From the NCBI GenBank assembly GCA_963970005.1, contig CAXAMN010021374.1, positions 581,285 through 645,284 of the forward strand: a stretch of 64,000 bases of DNA. Reading direction: 5' to 3'. The first letter of the stretch is position 1. Each line of letters starts with the position of its first letter. This DNA comes from Durusdinium trenchii. Its lineage: Eukaryota; Sar; Dinophyceae; Suessiales; Symbiodiniaceae. Positions 55,194 to 64,000 of the stretch are shown here, piece after piece. The notes beneath the pieces are model-generated. The model searched no databases and was not told where the DNA came from. It saw nothing but the letters and a program-made list of their open reading frames with translations. Position numbers and translations under genes: made by a program.

Positions 55194-55823
55194 GTGAGTA
55201 TGAGCATACCCTTTGCTTAACGAACATTGACACGGACATTGCCACAAAGGGTGTGAAAGAGGACTTTCTATAATGTTTGCATCGCTCTTCTTGAGTTTAG
55301 GTCGGTTTGGGAACAACTGCAGATCTTGGTTGCTGGGGCCACACGTCGGAGTGAAGCAAGACCTAAGCTCTTTGCAGGCTCGATTTGCGAGCTTTATATA
55401 ACTGCTGCAGCAGTGCCATTTCATTGTATATACAATCTTGCGACTGATTAGTCTTGAGATAAACCGCAGTTATTGCTTGCAGAGAGATCGGAGAAGAGGA
55501 GCTTTGTTTCGACATCTAAGATCATCTAAGCAGCCACATGTACGACTCAAAGCAGTAGGGCCAGAACAAAGATTGCAACTGCAACACGGTGTCGTGATTT
55601 TCTGGTTTGAAAAACTATGGGTCACTGGCTTGGATATTATCATTATTGACGAGCAGTGCATTTCTAAATGTACAGTGTACATGCCACAATTGTGACTACG
55701 AAAACACCCACAAATGCATTTCATGAGTTTGCAGTCTCCAGTGGTGTCACCAACAGAAAGCCCTGAGCAATGCATGTTCACAATGTGAGACTGAAAGCAA
55801 CCAGACTTCGTGTAGCAAGTGCT

Positions 55824-56852
55824 ATGGCAGCGGAGCTTACCCCGGAAAACTTTGATAATGTGGTCCTCAAAATGCATGCAGCCGTTGACAGCCGCGCACC
55901 TAGAAGACTGGAGGTGATGCTATTCGAAGAAACTCTTTCTGAATGTGGAGATAAAGAACTCTATTGTGATGCAAGACTGAAAGAGTTCTCTCATTGCCAT
56001 TCATTGCCTAAACTTAAACTATATATATATCTAAGCAAACACAGGCATGCACGTTCATGCTGTTCATTGTGTATGCGGGCACAGGTATGAAGACTAGGTT
56101 CATGGACAAAAAACCGATCCAATTATGTTTCTGGATATTCTTACTTTGGGTATTGGATTGCGTGGCAACAATATCAGTAGAGTCGGGAGGGACCTTTTTC
56201 TTCGGCTTTTGAGAGCAGCTTCACTTCAGGCCTTGTCCACGCATCTGGCACCGTACAGCGTGCGAAGGTCGCAGTGTCGGACGTGGAAACAGGTTTCGAT
56301 GTGCTGGAAACCATCAGTCTCGGGTTTTGATGCGCCCACTTCCAAGACTCTTATGCGCTGCTCACGCGAAATCAATCTGGGGTTTGAAGGAGGTCGTCTT
56401 GCCCGTTTGGCAGGCAGAAATCGAGATCCTTACTCAGGTGCAACCTATCTATCACTGTATCTGAAGCTGTGGGCATTTTTTGCTTTTGAATCAGCAAAGT
56501 TGGAGATGTTTGACCAAGTTTCGACTTTCACAGGTTGAGCTCGCCAGAAAGTTCATGATTGCAGCTTGGTGATGGCTTCAACAAAAACATGCTTGCAAGA
56601 GAAGCTTGTAGAAGTGTCCTAGCACTGGAATAAGCAAGGGCCTTGAGAAGAGGGATTTGCTTGATTCTACATGGGCAACTGAACATGGGCACATCTCTTT
56701 CTTCCACACGCACTATATATTCAACACCCTTTGCAGTTCTGATTGTCCAAACCCTCCGCAAACTCGCTGAAAGGCAATTCTATGGGAATCGACAGACCGA
56801 GCATCACTGCAAGAGATCTTCGGAGGGGACCTTGCGCGTGTTTGCCGCGTGA
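55824..56852 (+). CDS. Complete three-exon gene, 137-residue unknown protein
   Basis: Exons 55824-55913 (MAAELTPENFDNVVLKMHAA), 56230-56437 (ALSTHLAPYSVRRSQCRTWK, ending GGRLARLAGRNRDPYS) and 56737-56852 (VLIVQTLRKLAERQFYGNRQ, ending GTLRVFAA, TGA) total 414 bases, exactly 138 codons. Both donors are GT; the first acceptor is AG|G. Basic middle and end. A different frame through 56293-56437 (EVVLPVWQAEIEILTQ) with an exon at 56534 (VELARKFMIAAW) is also open, so an alternative model exists, but it does not close. No family is recognised. Confidence 0.6.
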
Positions 56853-57085
56853 CAGAGCCTTGGAGCTTTGATATTGGGACAAAGTCCCAGAAAGTTTTAT
56901 ATCTTCTGATGGTATGAAATGATTGATGCACCTTTTTTGAAATACCTAGCCAGGCGTTTCCTGAACCTTGGAGTTGTAGAGCATGCCTCAGGCAGTTCTT
57001 GAACAGTTGCAGCTTGTGAAGCTGACAACTGGGGCCCAGCGCATATCACAGTGCTGCTTTGCATGCATTAGCGTGACAAGCTGAA

Positions 57086-58207
57086 ATGATTTGGAGCAAA
57101 AAGCCAGACATTTCCAGAATCCCTGTGGACCCAGCTGCCCATGGGCAGATCATCTGTGCCGAGGCCTTATGGCCTGTGAGTCCATACGGGATGTACTTAA
57201 AGACCTCGGTGACTTGGAGCGGAACGACCTTTTTTCTTTTTAAATAGTAGAGGCAGGAGGTACGAGGCTACCAGGAAAGCTGGGATGCAAGAAAGCTTAG
57301 TTTTTTTTTTGGAAACCTGATCTAACAGAACCCAAACGGATTAGCCCCAAAAATGTAAGAAGGATAACACATGCCAACAACATATCTACAGAACAGACAG
57401 ATGGAACAATCCCAGTCATTTGTCGCAGTGCCCAGGGAGAGGGTGCAGTTCTGCATGGGCCAAGGTTATGAAAGGACGCTCCAGAAGATTCAAGAAGAGC
57501 AGACCAAGGTATCCCGACAGATTGCATGTTTTTGCGAATCGCACGAATGAGGACAACTGCAACTGCGCACTAAAGACTGGGCGCAACCTGGAACATGTCC
57601 AATGTGCCATTCCTTTATACATACACCAACAGACCTGCAAGCTGCACCCAACATTGAACTCGTTTGAACATTCAAGGCCATGGCATCTCGATTTGCTGGA
57701 GAGCCCTGCGATGAAGGCCTTGCTTTTGCTTTACCACCAGATGAGACTCCGAATTCCAAGAATAACACTTTGGATGCATGTTTGGCGGTCTTGGCGTTGT
57801 CCCAGTGCCACTGGCATCCACAGAGAGGCAGACTCTCAACCGCTCCACTGTATTGAGATTGGTTACTGGTAGTTCAACAACATTGTTTTTTGCTCAGGCT
57901 TGGATAACAAGCCAGAGGTTGCAGGGGACTTTGCACCAAGACTTAAAAAACTGTCGAGAATCGTTTTGCGTTTCACTTTGACATCTTAATTACTTTTAAT
58001 TCTAATTACTTTCTTCTTGTTCCTAGTAGTAAGGCACTTGTTACTAGAAGCGATGCACTTGTTACTACTAGCGTCCTTGTTCTTGATCAGCCCTTTGACT
58101 CGGATTTCTCCGAGGTGAAGGACGAGCCTTCGATAAAAGGCCCTGCAGAGAATGTCACAGGTCGGGCAGGCAGGGCTCCGCTTTGTTGGCAGGATCAGTA
58201 TACCTGA
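57086..58207 (+). CDS. Multi-exon gene from ATG to stop, unknown function
   Basis: Exon 57086-57175 (MIWSKKPDISRIPVDPAAHG, then QIICAEALWP, donor GTGAGT) joins at phase 0 to 57401-57508 (MEQSQSFVAVPRERVQFCMG, then QGYERTLQKIQEEQTK, donor GT) and at phase 0 to 57677 onward (AMASRFAGEPCDEGLAFALP, then DACLAVLALSQCHWHPQR), ending near 57816. A terminal exon 58091-58207 reads PFDSDFSEVKDEPSIKGPAE and ends LCWQDQYT, TGA. The last junction is not phase-proven. The protein is hydrophilic with a helical middle. The final intron carries the TACTAGTA block 58014-58082, which ends about 8 bases before the acceptor. Confidence 0.6.
58014..58082 (+). repeat. TACTAGTA-family block at a splice acceptor
   Basis: Three units (ttcctagtagtaaggcactt, gttactagaagcgatgcact, tgttactactagcgtccttg) end just before the acceptor cttgatcag|CCC of the exon at 58091. 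Confidence 0.8.
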
Positions 58208-58270
58208 CAAAGTAGCTACAATATTGTGATGGCTTCCTTTCTTTGAGTGACTTGAGGAGGTTTCTTAGCA

Positions 58271-58803
58271 ATGAACGAAGTGACCATTGGGGCGTCCTTT
58301 CACTGCCTGGCACAGGTGAAGATCATGCAGAGCCAGTTGCAAGCAGTGAGTCCAAGCTGCCTTGATGTAGACATGTATACTGAACAACAGCGTAATATCA
58401 CACGATTTACTGGATGTGAGCTGGGAACACTTTCGCCGGTTAGAGATCACATGAGATCACAAAGGGATGAATGTGCCTTCTTGACGGACATTGTAAAGTT
58501 GTAAAGCCACCGATCCTTTGCTCGGTCTTGGCACACTCCTTTGCCTGTGTTTAGGAGCATCCTAATGTTTTGAATGTCATGCAACAATGCATGTTTGATT
58601 ATATTTGTATCCTAGACGCTGACAGTTTCTGCAAGGAGAGCCCTGAACACCGCGCTTCTCATGGTCCTCGCAGCTCCGAATTTCTGGTTGGTGCCGAACT
58701 GGCAGAGGATTCAGAGGAATCAGCTGGGACTCCAGAACATGAGGAAGAGGCAGCGTTCTGCGACAATGGGCCATACATTTTGCATAAATTTAAAGGTGCT
58801 TAA
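58271..58803 (+). CDS. Small two-exon gene, 80 residues
   Basis: Exon 58271-58345 (MNEVTIGASFHCLAQVKIMQ then SQLQA, donor GTGAGT) joins at phase 0 to 58636-58803 (ESPEHRASHGPRSSEFLVGA, then AELAEDSEESAGTPEHEEEA, ending ILHKFKGA, TAA). Total 243 bases, 81 codons. The second half is acidic and disordered-looking. Exons may be missing in between, but the simple join closes exactly. Confidence 0.5.
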
Positions 58804-58809
58804 AATCTG

Positions 58810-60070
58810 AAGCAGTAATTCCTGGATATTCCTGGCACATTCTTGTTTATGAATGAACTCGCGAATATTTGCACAAGATCCCGTGCTCTGAAGCTCATGT
58901 TTCCATAAACGAATAGACGAACACCTCAGTCAGGCGGGTGTGCCACCTCAAATCTTGGTGCATACTAGATACCATTTGGATCCATTTGGTTGAGTTGGAC
59001 AGGCGCAAAGCTTCTCATCAAAGCTTTCTGAGCTTGGCTGTGGGCTGATGAATTCAGCAGGCCCAGTTGGGGATCGAGAGAATCGACCGAAGATGAAAGT
59101 TGTGAATGTGGTTGACCGCTACACTTGCAGAATGCGAGACTGTTCCTCAAAGAAATGTTTTAGCATGTTTTAGCGCTTTGACGTTTCTGATGAATGATAG
59201 GCGTGGTGCTTTGCGGAGTTCGATCGAGGGCGGCAGAGAGGCTTGCCTGCAGTCGACTTGAACACCCGGCCAACAGCTTGCTATGCAATACTGCGGCAAA
59301 GCAGCTCTTCCTTGCAGCTTCCAGCTTTATACTTGTGTTGAAGCCACTCAAAGCTCATTGTTTCCCCCTTTTATTCTAACATGAATTGGTCGTGCAAAGG
59401 ATTGCTGATAATGCTGCCGGGCGGAGCCTTGGAAGAGCGTTTCTGTGGCAACAGTTTAAGTATGTTCAGATATGTTTAGCATGTTAATTAAGATGTTCAA
59501 CATGTGGAATGCTTTGAGATATGCTTCGATTCTGCTGATACTTTGGATCCCAAGCCATGAGGATAAACTACTTGATGCACAAGAAGAAGGCTGATGAAGG
59601 AGAAGCTGCTGCTGAGAGTGTGATTGTGCCTGGGATCTACACATGGGCCATATGGGCAATGTTGCGAACAAGATCGCAATCATACTAGTAGTAAGAATGC
59701 TACTAAGAAGCTTCAAAGACCTCCTACTGTAGTAGCTTCTTGTTGCTACAGGTGAAACGATTCCCAGTGAAACGATTCCCGAGGAGAGAAGCAAATCATC
59801 CTAATAGATTGTTTCTCTTGCTCTTTAGGTGGAGGTGGTGAGGGTTGCAGAACTTGGAGCCTCAGAATACCGCCGCTTGTCAGAGCCAAACAATTCACCG
59901 CTCACATAGAGAACCAGAAATCCTGCTTGACATACATTGACATGCCATTGAGGTGTTGGTGATCTAGCTGCCTCTGTGGTAAAAAATGCTGGAATCCGCA
60001 AGAAGTGCCTTGGGTGGCAGTTGCAAAGAGGTTCCCTCAGAATCCTTCGGGTCTTTTACAGCGAGGGATC
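58810..60070. other. Mostly no supported gene
   Basis: A short ATG frame at 59191 (MNDRRGALRSSIEGGREACL) is possible. 59682-59745 is a TACTAGTA block. Nothing else stands out. Confidence 0.35.
59682..59745 (+). repeat. TACTAGTA-family block, diverged
   Basis: Units catactagtagtaagaatgc and tgtagtagcttcttgttgct. Confidence 0.65.
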
Positions 60071-60074
60071 TTCA

Positions 60075-60257
60075 ATGAATATTGAAGAAGCCCTGCTTAT
60101 GACTTATGACGCTTCTTGGGTGAATGTGCTTGCACAGGCTTTGACACGGTCCAGTTTTCCTGTTTTGGCTTTACGGCAAAACCCGGGCAGTGCGCACCAT
60201 CCAACACCAAAGGCAGCCGCGCAGCATCTTCGTGCAGCTTCAGCTGGGCAAGAGTAA
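60075..60257 (+). CDS. Short ORF or terminal exon
   Basis: ATG 60075 opens MNIEEALLMTYDASWVNVLA, then QALTRSSFPVLALRQNPGS, ending HLRAASAGQE and TAA, 60 residues. The frame is open further upstream to a GTG at 59976, so the ATG may be internal to an exon. Confidence 0.45.
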   Translation: MNIEEALLMTYDASWVNVLAQALTRSSFPVLALRQNPGSAHHPTPKAAAQHLRAASAGQE

Positions 60258-60298
60258 AGTGCGAACAGCTGCCACGACCTTAGGCTTTTCCAACTGAC

Positions 60299-61391
60299 AT
60301 GGTCTTGGAGCACTTCAATATACTATACTTCAATACTAATGCAGACACATTTGCTGCCGTTGAGTTGTCCAGCTTTAGCCAGTCTTTAGTTTGTGCTTTC
60401 CTCCGCTGGATTTTGTTGTTTGCCGAGGCGAGACGATTAGGAGAGGATGATGCCAACGGCACCTTTTCTTCTCGTCACCTGCTGGATCTCCGAGAGGACA
60501 ACAGGACACGTGAAGCAGCCGAGAAGACTGGAATGATGGTTTTTGACTTCACACATGGTGATGCCTCTAACGAGGACTCTGACGGTCCAGGTCTTCGACA
60601 AACGGAAGGTCCAGTCCCTCTTCCGTGGTCACCCCTTGGTGGGAGAGACTCAGTGAGCACTCGATGGTTTGTTAGATCGTCTAGCGTTTTCTCCATTGCG
60701 TGGGGAGGGAAGGTCAAGAAAATACAACTGGAGCTGCGAAGCTGCAAGAAGCCAAGCCGTGAAGCTGCGGGAAAACCATACCCTTTGCAAGTTCCCCTTC
60801 GCTCCTTTTCCAGACACCCTGAAGCGGCCGGGCAGGGATTCTGGTGTGAAAAGGGGTGCCTTGTTGCATCAATTCACCTTTAGGGTTGGGGAGGGAGGGG
60901 GTTTTGAGGCTTCAGGGCTTATACACTTATATATACACCTTCAACTGGCAACCCCAAGACTTCCCCCACAAGACCCACAGTGCCACCAGCCCGCTTGCAG
61001 CGCCATTCGGATTCGCACCTGGGTTTGTCCCAGCCAGCTTCTCTCAACGTCTCGTCAAGATTAGACGGGTTGGATGCCGCTGTGTACCCTGAGTGTGCTT
61101 GATGACTGGTCAGTATGCCAAGCTGCACATTACTTGACTAGTGTTAGCAAGCTATCGAGTTCGAGCCAAGGAGGGAAGCCTGGAGTTCCTACCGAAAATG
61201 GGCGTTGGTATCCAGGAAGGTGGGAAGCATTGTGTTCCAACATGATTCCCGGGGAATTCACCGGGATTTGCAAGAGTTCCTATATTAATTGAAGTCGTTT
61301 GTCCTTTGCCTTAGGTGAAGTTGAGCTGATGCGTGGCTTCCAGTCCACTGGGAAAGTCTTCTTCAAGTACAAGTTCATGGATTTCAAATGA
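60299..61391 (+). CDS. Multi-exon gene, unknown function
   Basis: ATG 60299 opens a frame whose best part, after an AG|G at 60428, reads ARRLGEDDANGTFSSRHLLD, then EAAEKTGMMVFDFTHGDASN, to a GT donor at 60591 (phase 1). Exon 61171 onward (GKPGVPTENGRWYPGRWEAL) and terminal exon 61315-61391 (EVELMRGFQSTGKVFFKYKF, then MDFK, TGA) follow in matching phase; the donor between them is most likely GT at 61203. The single-frame ORF continuing from 60591 to 60883 is an alternative. No family is recognised. Confidence 0.5.
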
Positions 61392-61399
61392 GCTGTGTG

Positions 61400-61750
61400 T
61401 GAAAGAGGCTCCACCTCTCTGCACTACGCGAAGTCTGACGTTCTGCGAGCTCTGGAAAGACCTTCCTGCTTGACAAACGGCAGCAAGGGGTCACTCTGTG
61501 TGGAGCGTATTCGGTGCATGCTCTTAGCAAACAGCACCTTCAGAGCCGAATAGGCTCGAGAGACAAAGTTATCTCAATCGCTTCGACCAGAATGCTCACA
61601 GCAGAAAAGACATGGACTCATTGTTACTCAGCCTGGAGCAGAACAAGTCATCAGGATAACAGGCAATGGCATTACCAACTGCATGCATTGCAATCATCCA
61701 ACTGACAAACTGGCACACAGACACGTCAAGTGTTGATCCCACTTCGTTTC
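61400..61750. other. No gene seen
   Basis: Short ORFs only; possibly the intron or intergenic DNA before the next gene. Confidence 0.35.
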
Positions 61751-61755
61751 TGCAG

Positions 61756-62721
61756 GGCTCCCAGTTGTATTCATATGGGGAACTCGGTATAGGCTTCGGG
61801 TTGAGACAGGCCTCGGACTTCTTGGCAGCCCTGCGCTCACTCGTGGAGCAGGCAAGCTTGGGCATTGTAGCTTGTGAAGCAGACAGTTTGCAAGCGCAAT
61901 TTTATCCTGTGAAAGGACTAGGACAATACATTTTTGTCAGAACATGTCTACAAACTGTTTAGTTGCACAGGTTCTGATTTGTTGAGTGGGAGGCGGATGT
62001 TGCTAGTCGCATGCCCATTGAAGAGCGACATAGGCGCCTTGCTGGTACCTTCCTAAGCAGCAAACAGAGCTGGATTTCTGACTAGCAATCAGCCAGAACA
62101 TCCATGTAGTCTACCTCCAGTGGCCCAGTCATTTTCCGCTGCGTGCGGGCTTTCCTTCTATGATTAGCAACATGAGGAGGCAATTATTTTGCATGGTGCC
62201 TGGACTGGACAGTTCTGGGGATGAAGTGAACGCAGCGAATTTGGAGCAAAGAACGAGGCACAGTTTGCGTCTCAGGTCGTGACTCGCCTAGCGCATCTGT
62301 TTTGTTGGAAGAACTTCAATCCATTGCGGCCCTAGCCTGAAAATCTTCCTTTCACGCAAAAACTGCGAACATCAAAACATCGAGGTGCATTCCTACAAGC
62401 ATTTGGCGAGATGGTCTGTGAGCGAAAGCGGAGAGGATACCAGTGCATTCTCTCACTCCTCTTGCTTTAGGTCTGGTATCGGTAATTAAGGCTCATGTGA
62501 CTCATGTGGGCAACAGCGCCTTTCTTTTGGTCAGGAGCGGAGCCGCATACACGGGGCTGTCGCGCTTGCATTTCAGCATGAGGCTGGCTCACGATCACCT
62601 ATTGGCATTGCCTTCAATGGAGCTACTAATTGACTCAAGCCAATGCATCCCGAAGCAGGCCTTGATTGTGCTCACAGACAAGGACAATCTCAAATCAGAA
62701 ATGATCGGAATCGAAGACTAG
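61756..62721 (+). CDS. Three-exon partial gene, unknown enzyme or binding protein
   Basis: Exons 61756-61851 (GSQLYSYGELGIGFGLRQAS, then DFLAALRSLVEQ), 61993-62044 (ADVASRMPIEERHRRLA) and 62471-62721 (LVSVIKAHVTHVGNSAFLLV to KDNLKSEMIGIED, TAG) join in phase: 399 bases, 133 codons. Donors are GC and GT; all three acceptors are AG|G. The segment MPIEERHRRLAGLVSVIKAH is reminiscent of the end of GT20 trehalose-6-phosphate synthase domains (small residue, MPxEERxxR, helix), but upstream catalytic exons were not found, so this is only a hint. No start codon is seen. Confidence 0.6.
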
Positions 62722-63077
62722 TTGATAATTTTTCTTTTTACCGCATTGCTACCCCTGTCACCGGAGGACTGGGCGAAGCCAAAAAGGCTAAAGACCCATG
62801 AGGCTGAGTCGATAACCCACGCATGCGCTTGTCGACGCCTTGTGGCGTCGACTCCAGGCATTTTGGGATGTTTCTCCAGATCTTGCCTCTTCGAAAGCTG
62901 CAAAGCTGGCTTTGAAGGGTCGTGACTTGGCTTCACCAGTTTCATTTCGACTCTGATGGGGGAACCCATACAGATATATATATATATATTCAATGAAACA
63001 CATTTAAACATTGATACGACATGTTTCTGCATTTCTTTTCTTTTGCATTCTTCTCCCTCACTGAATCCAAAGTTGAG

Positions 63078-64000
63078 GCCTGCCTTCTGACGATTTGGAC
63101 CTGCTGAAAGCCTTCTTCGTGGACGCCGTTGGAATCCCGGACCGAGAAGTCCTCCTTGTTTCTAGCGATGCCCTTGTTACTAGTAGCGAACATTGCTCCT
63201 AGTAGTAAGGCCAGGACCCCTAGTAGCTTCTTGTTACTAGTAGCGGTGCCCTTGTTACTAGTAGCCTTAGCGACGCTTCTCCAATGGAAAGTCCTGAAGA
63301 GTCGTGTTCAATCGTGCAGGAGCGTTTGACGCAGCAAGATCTGGAAGCACGTCTGCGAGTACCTTTAAGCCAGGATTGAGACTGTCGGACGTCAAGTCGA
63401 TCGATGGAATGAGTTCAGCGGTCTCAAGTGCTAGAGAGACATGTTGGCTCCTATGTTCGCAGGAGCCACAGCAGCAAAGCAGCTGGCAAGAAGGATTTGG
63501 ACTACAAGACTTTGAGGATTTTGCCACAGTGCGACGAGGTCAGGGAATTGAAGAATGTTTGGGAGGATGCTCCACAACTCCACGGCTCCCAACCCTTTTC
63601 AGTTTTCAAGCAAATCAAGAAGCTGAGAATGGCGTGGTTCAAACTGTTCAAGCTCGAGAGAATGCTCCATGCTCATCCATGCTCATCCATGCTCATCCAT
63701 GCTCCATGCTCGTCCACATTTGACATCCTGAGGCCCTGGCATTCTGCGTCCTGGTGAAGGTGCTGACACCTTCGTTGCTTTACATGGCCTCGGCGCCATC
63801 TCAAATTGGACACAAACACATTTCAGATGGCAAAAGTCAACTCGTAAGCCATTGCAACGTCGTACAACCATGGTTGCACTCCTCTCATCTTTTCGGTGAA
63901 CACATGTTGTGGGCGGTCGTGACGATGATCGCGAGGAGAGGAAGATTTTTTCCGACCCGCGGATAACTTAACTGGAGGCGCTGGAGGTGCAGGTACATCA
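63078..64000 (+). CDS. Partial gene running off the window end
   Basis: Exon 63078-63157 (LPSDDLDLLKAFFVDAVGIP, then DREVLL) is followed by an exon about 63274-63373 (MESPEESCSIVQERLTQQDL, then EARLRVPLSQ) and, at phase 0, one from 63463 (EPQQQSSWQEGFGLQDFEDF). The donor at 63374 would be GA. The first junction is not phase-proven. Acidic and Gln-rich; no family is recognised. Confidence 0.5.
63153..63268 (+). repeat. TACTAGTA-family block filling a predicted intron
   Basis: Five units (gttactagtagcgaacattg, gcggtgcccttgttactagt) occupy nearly the whole interval between the exon ending 63157 and the exon starting about 63274. Confidence 0.8.
63668..63712. repeat. 12-base tandem repeat
   Basis: catgctcatcca occurs about 3.5 times, then a variant (catgctccatgctcg). 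Confidence 0.9.

Overview
The window looks like nuclear DNA of a dinoflagellate, most likely a Symbiodiniaceae-type alga. The main sign is the splice signals. Coding exons are short, the convincing ones are nearly all on the + strand, most acceptors read AG followed by G, and donors are a mix of GT, GC and GA. A relic of the dinoflagellate trans-spliced leader lies 45 bases before one intronless gene, PPR repeats of the dinoflagellate style are present, and intergenic DNA is full of short minisatellites and (TA)n runs. I see no bacterial operon, CRISPR array, rRNA or convincing tRNA. The species is inferred, not shown.

Because exons are short, most genes are given as exon chains that I joined by hand from reading frame and splice phase. 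Several chains close exactly from ATG to stop (13561-15085, 20690-21627, 55824-56852, 58271-58803). Others lack a visible start. No transcript evidence was available, so exon edges are hypotheses.

Layout. 1-5.2 kb: a 721-base direct duplication, small tandem repeats and scattered exons. 5.5-8.7 kb: a 7-9 exon gene for an acidic, low-complexity protein. 9.8-15.1 kb: two more multi-exon genes of unknown function. 15.8-18.1 kb: an orphan exon and an intronless gene fusing PPR repeats to an amino-methyltransferase. 18.2-22.3 kb: two small intron-containing genes and an intronless, cysteine-rich secreted-protein gene that looks like an mRNA-derived retrogene. 23.8-26 kb: a WW-domain gene. 27.2-29.3 kb: one gene model and several orphan exons. 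30-31 kb: an intronless alpha/beta hydrolase. 31.7-37.8 kb: isolated exons, an intronless membrane protein and a seven-unit hairpin array. 38.5-47.7 kb: coiled-coil exons, then a long NO VEIN/sacsin-like GHKL ATPase gene. 48.8-51.9 kb: an ankyrin protein and a multi-exon unknown. 52.4-54.6 kb: decayed coding-like minisatellites. 55-64 kb: a run of small + strand genes of unknown function.

I see no pathway linking neighbours. The arrangement is the unidirectional gene-array style known for dinoflagellates, interrupted by two 21-base-period repeat families that recur across the window and often lie in or beside predicted introns.
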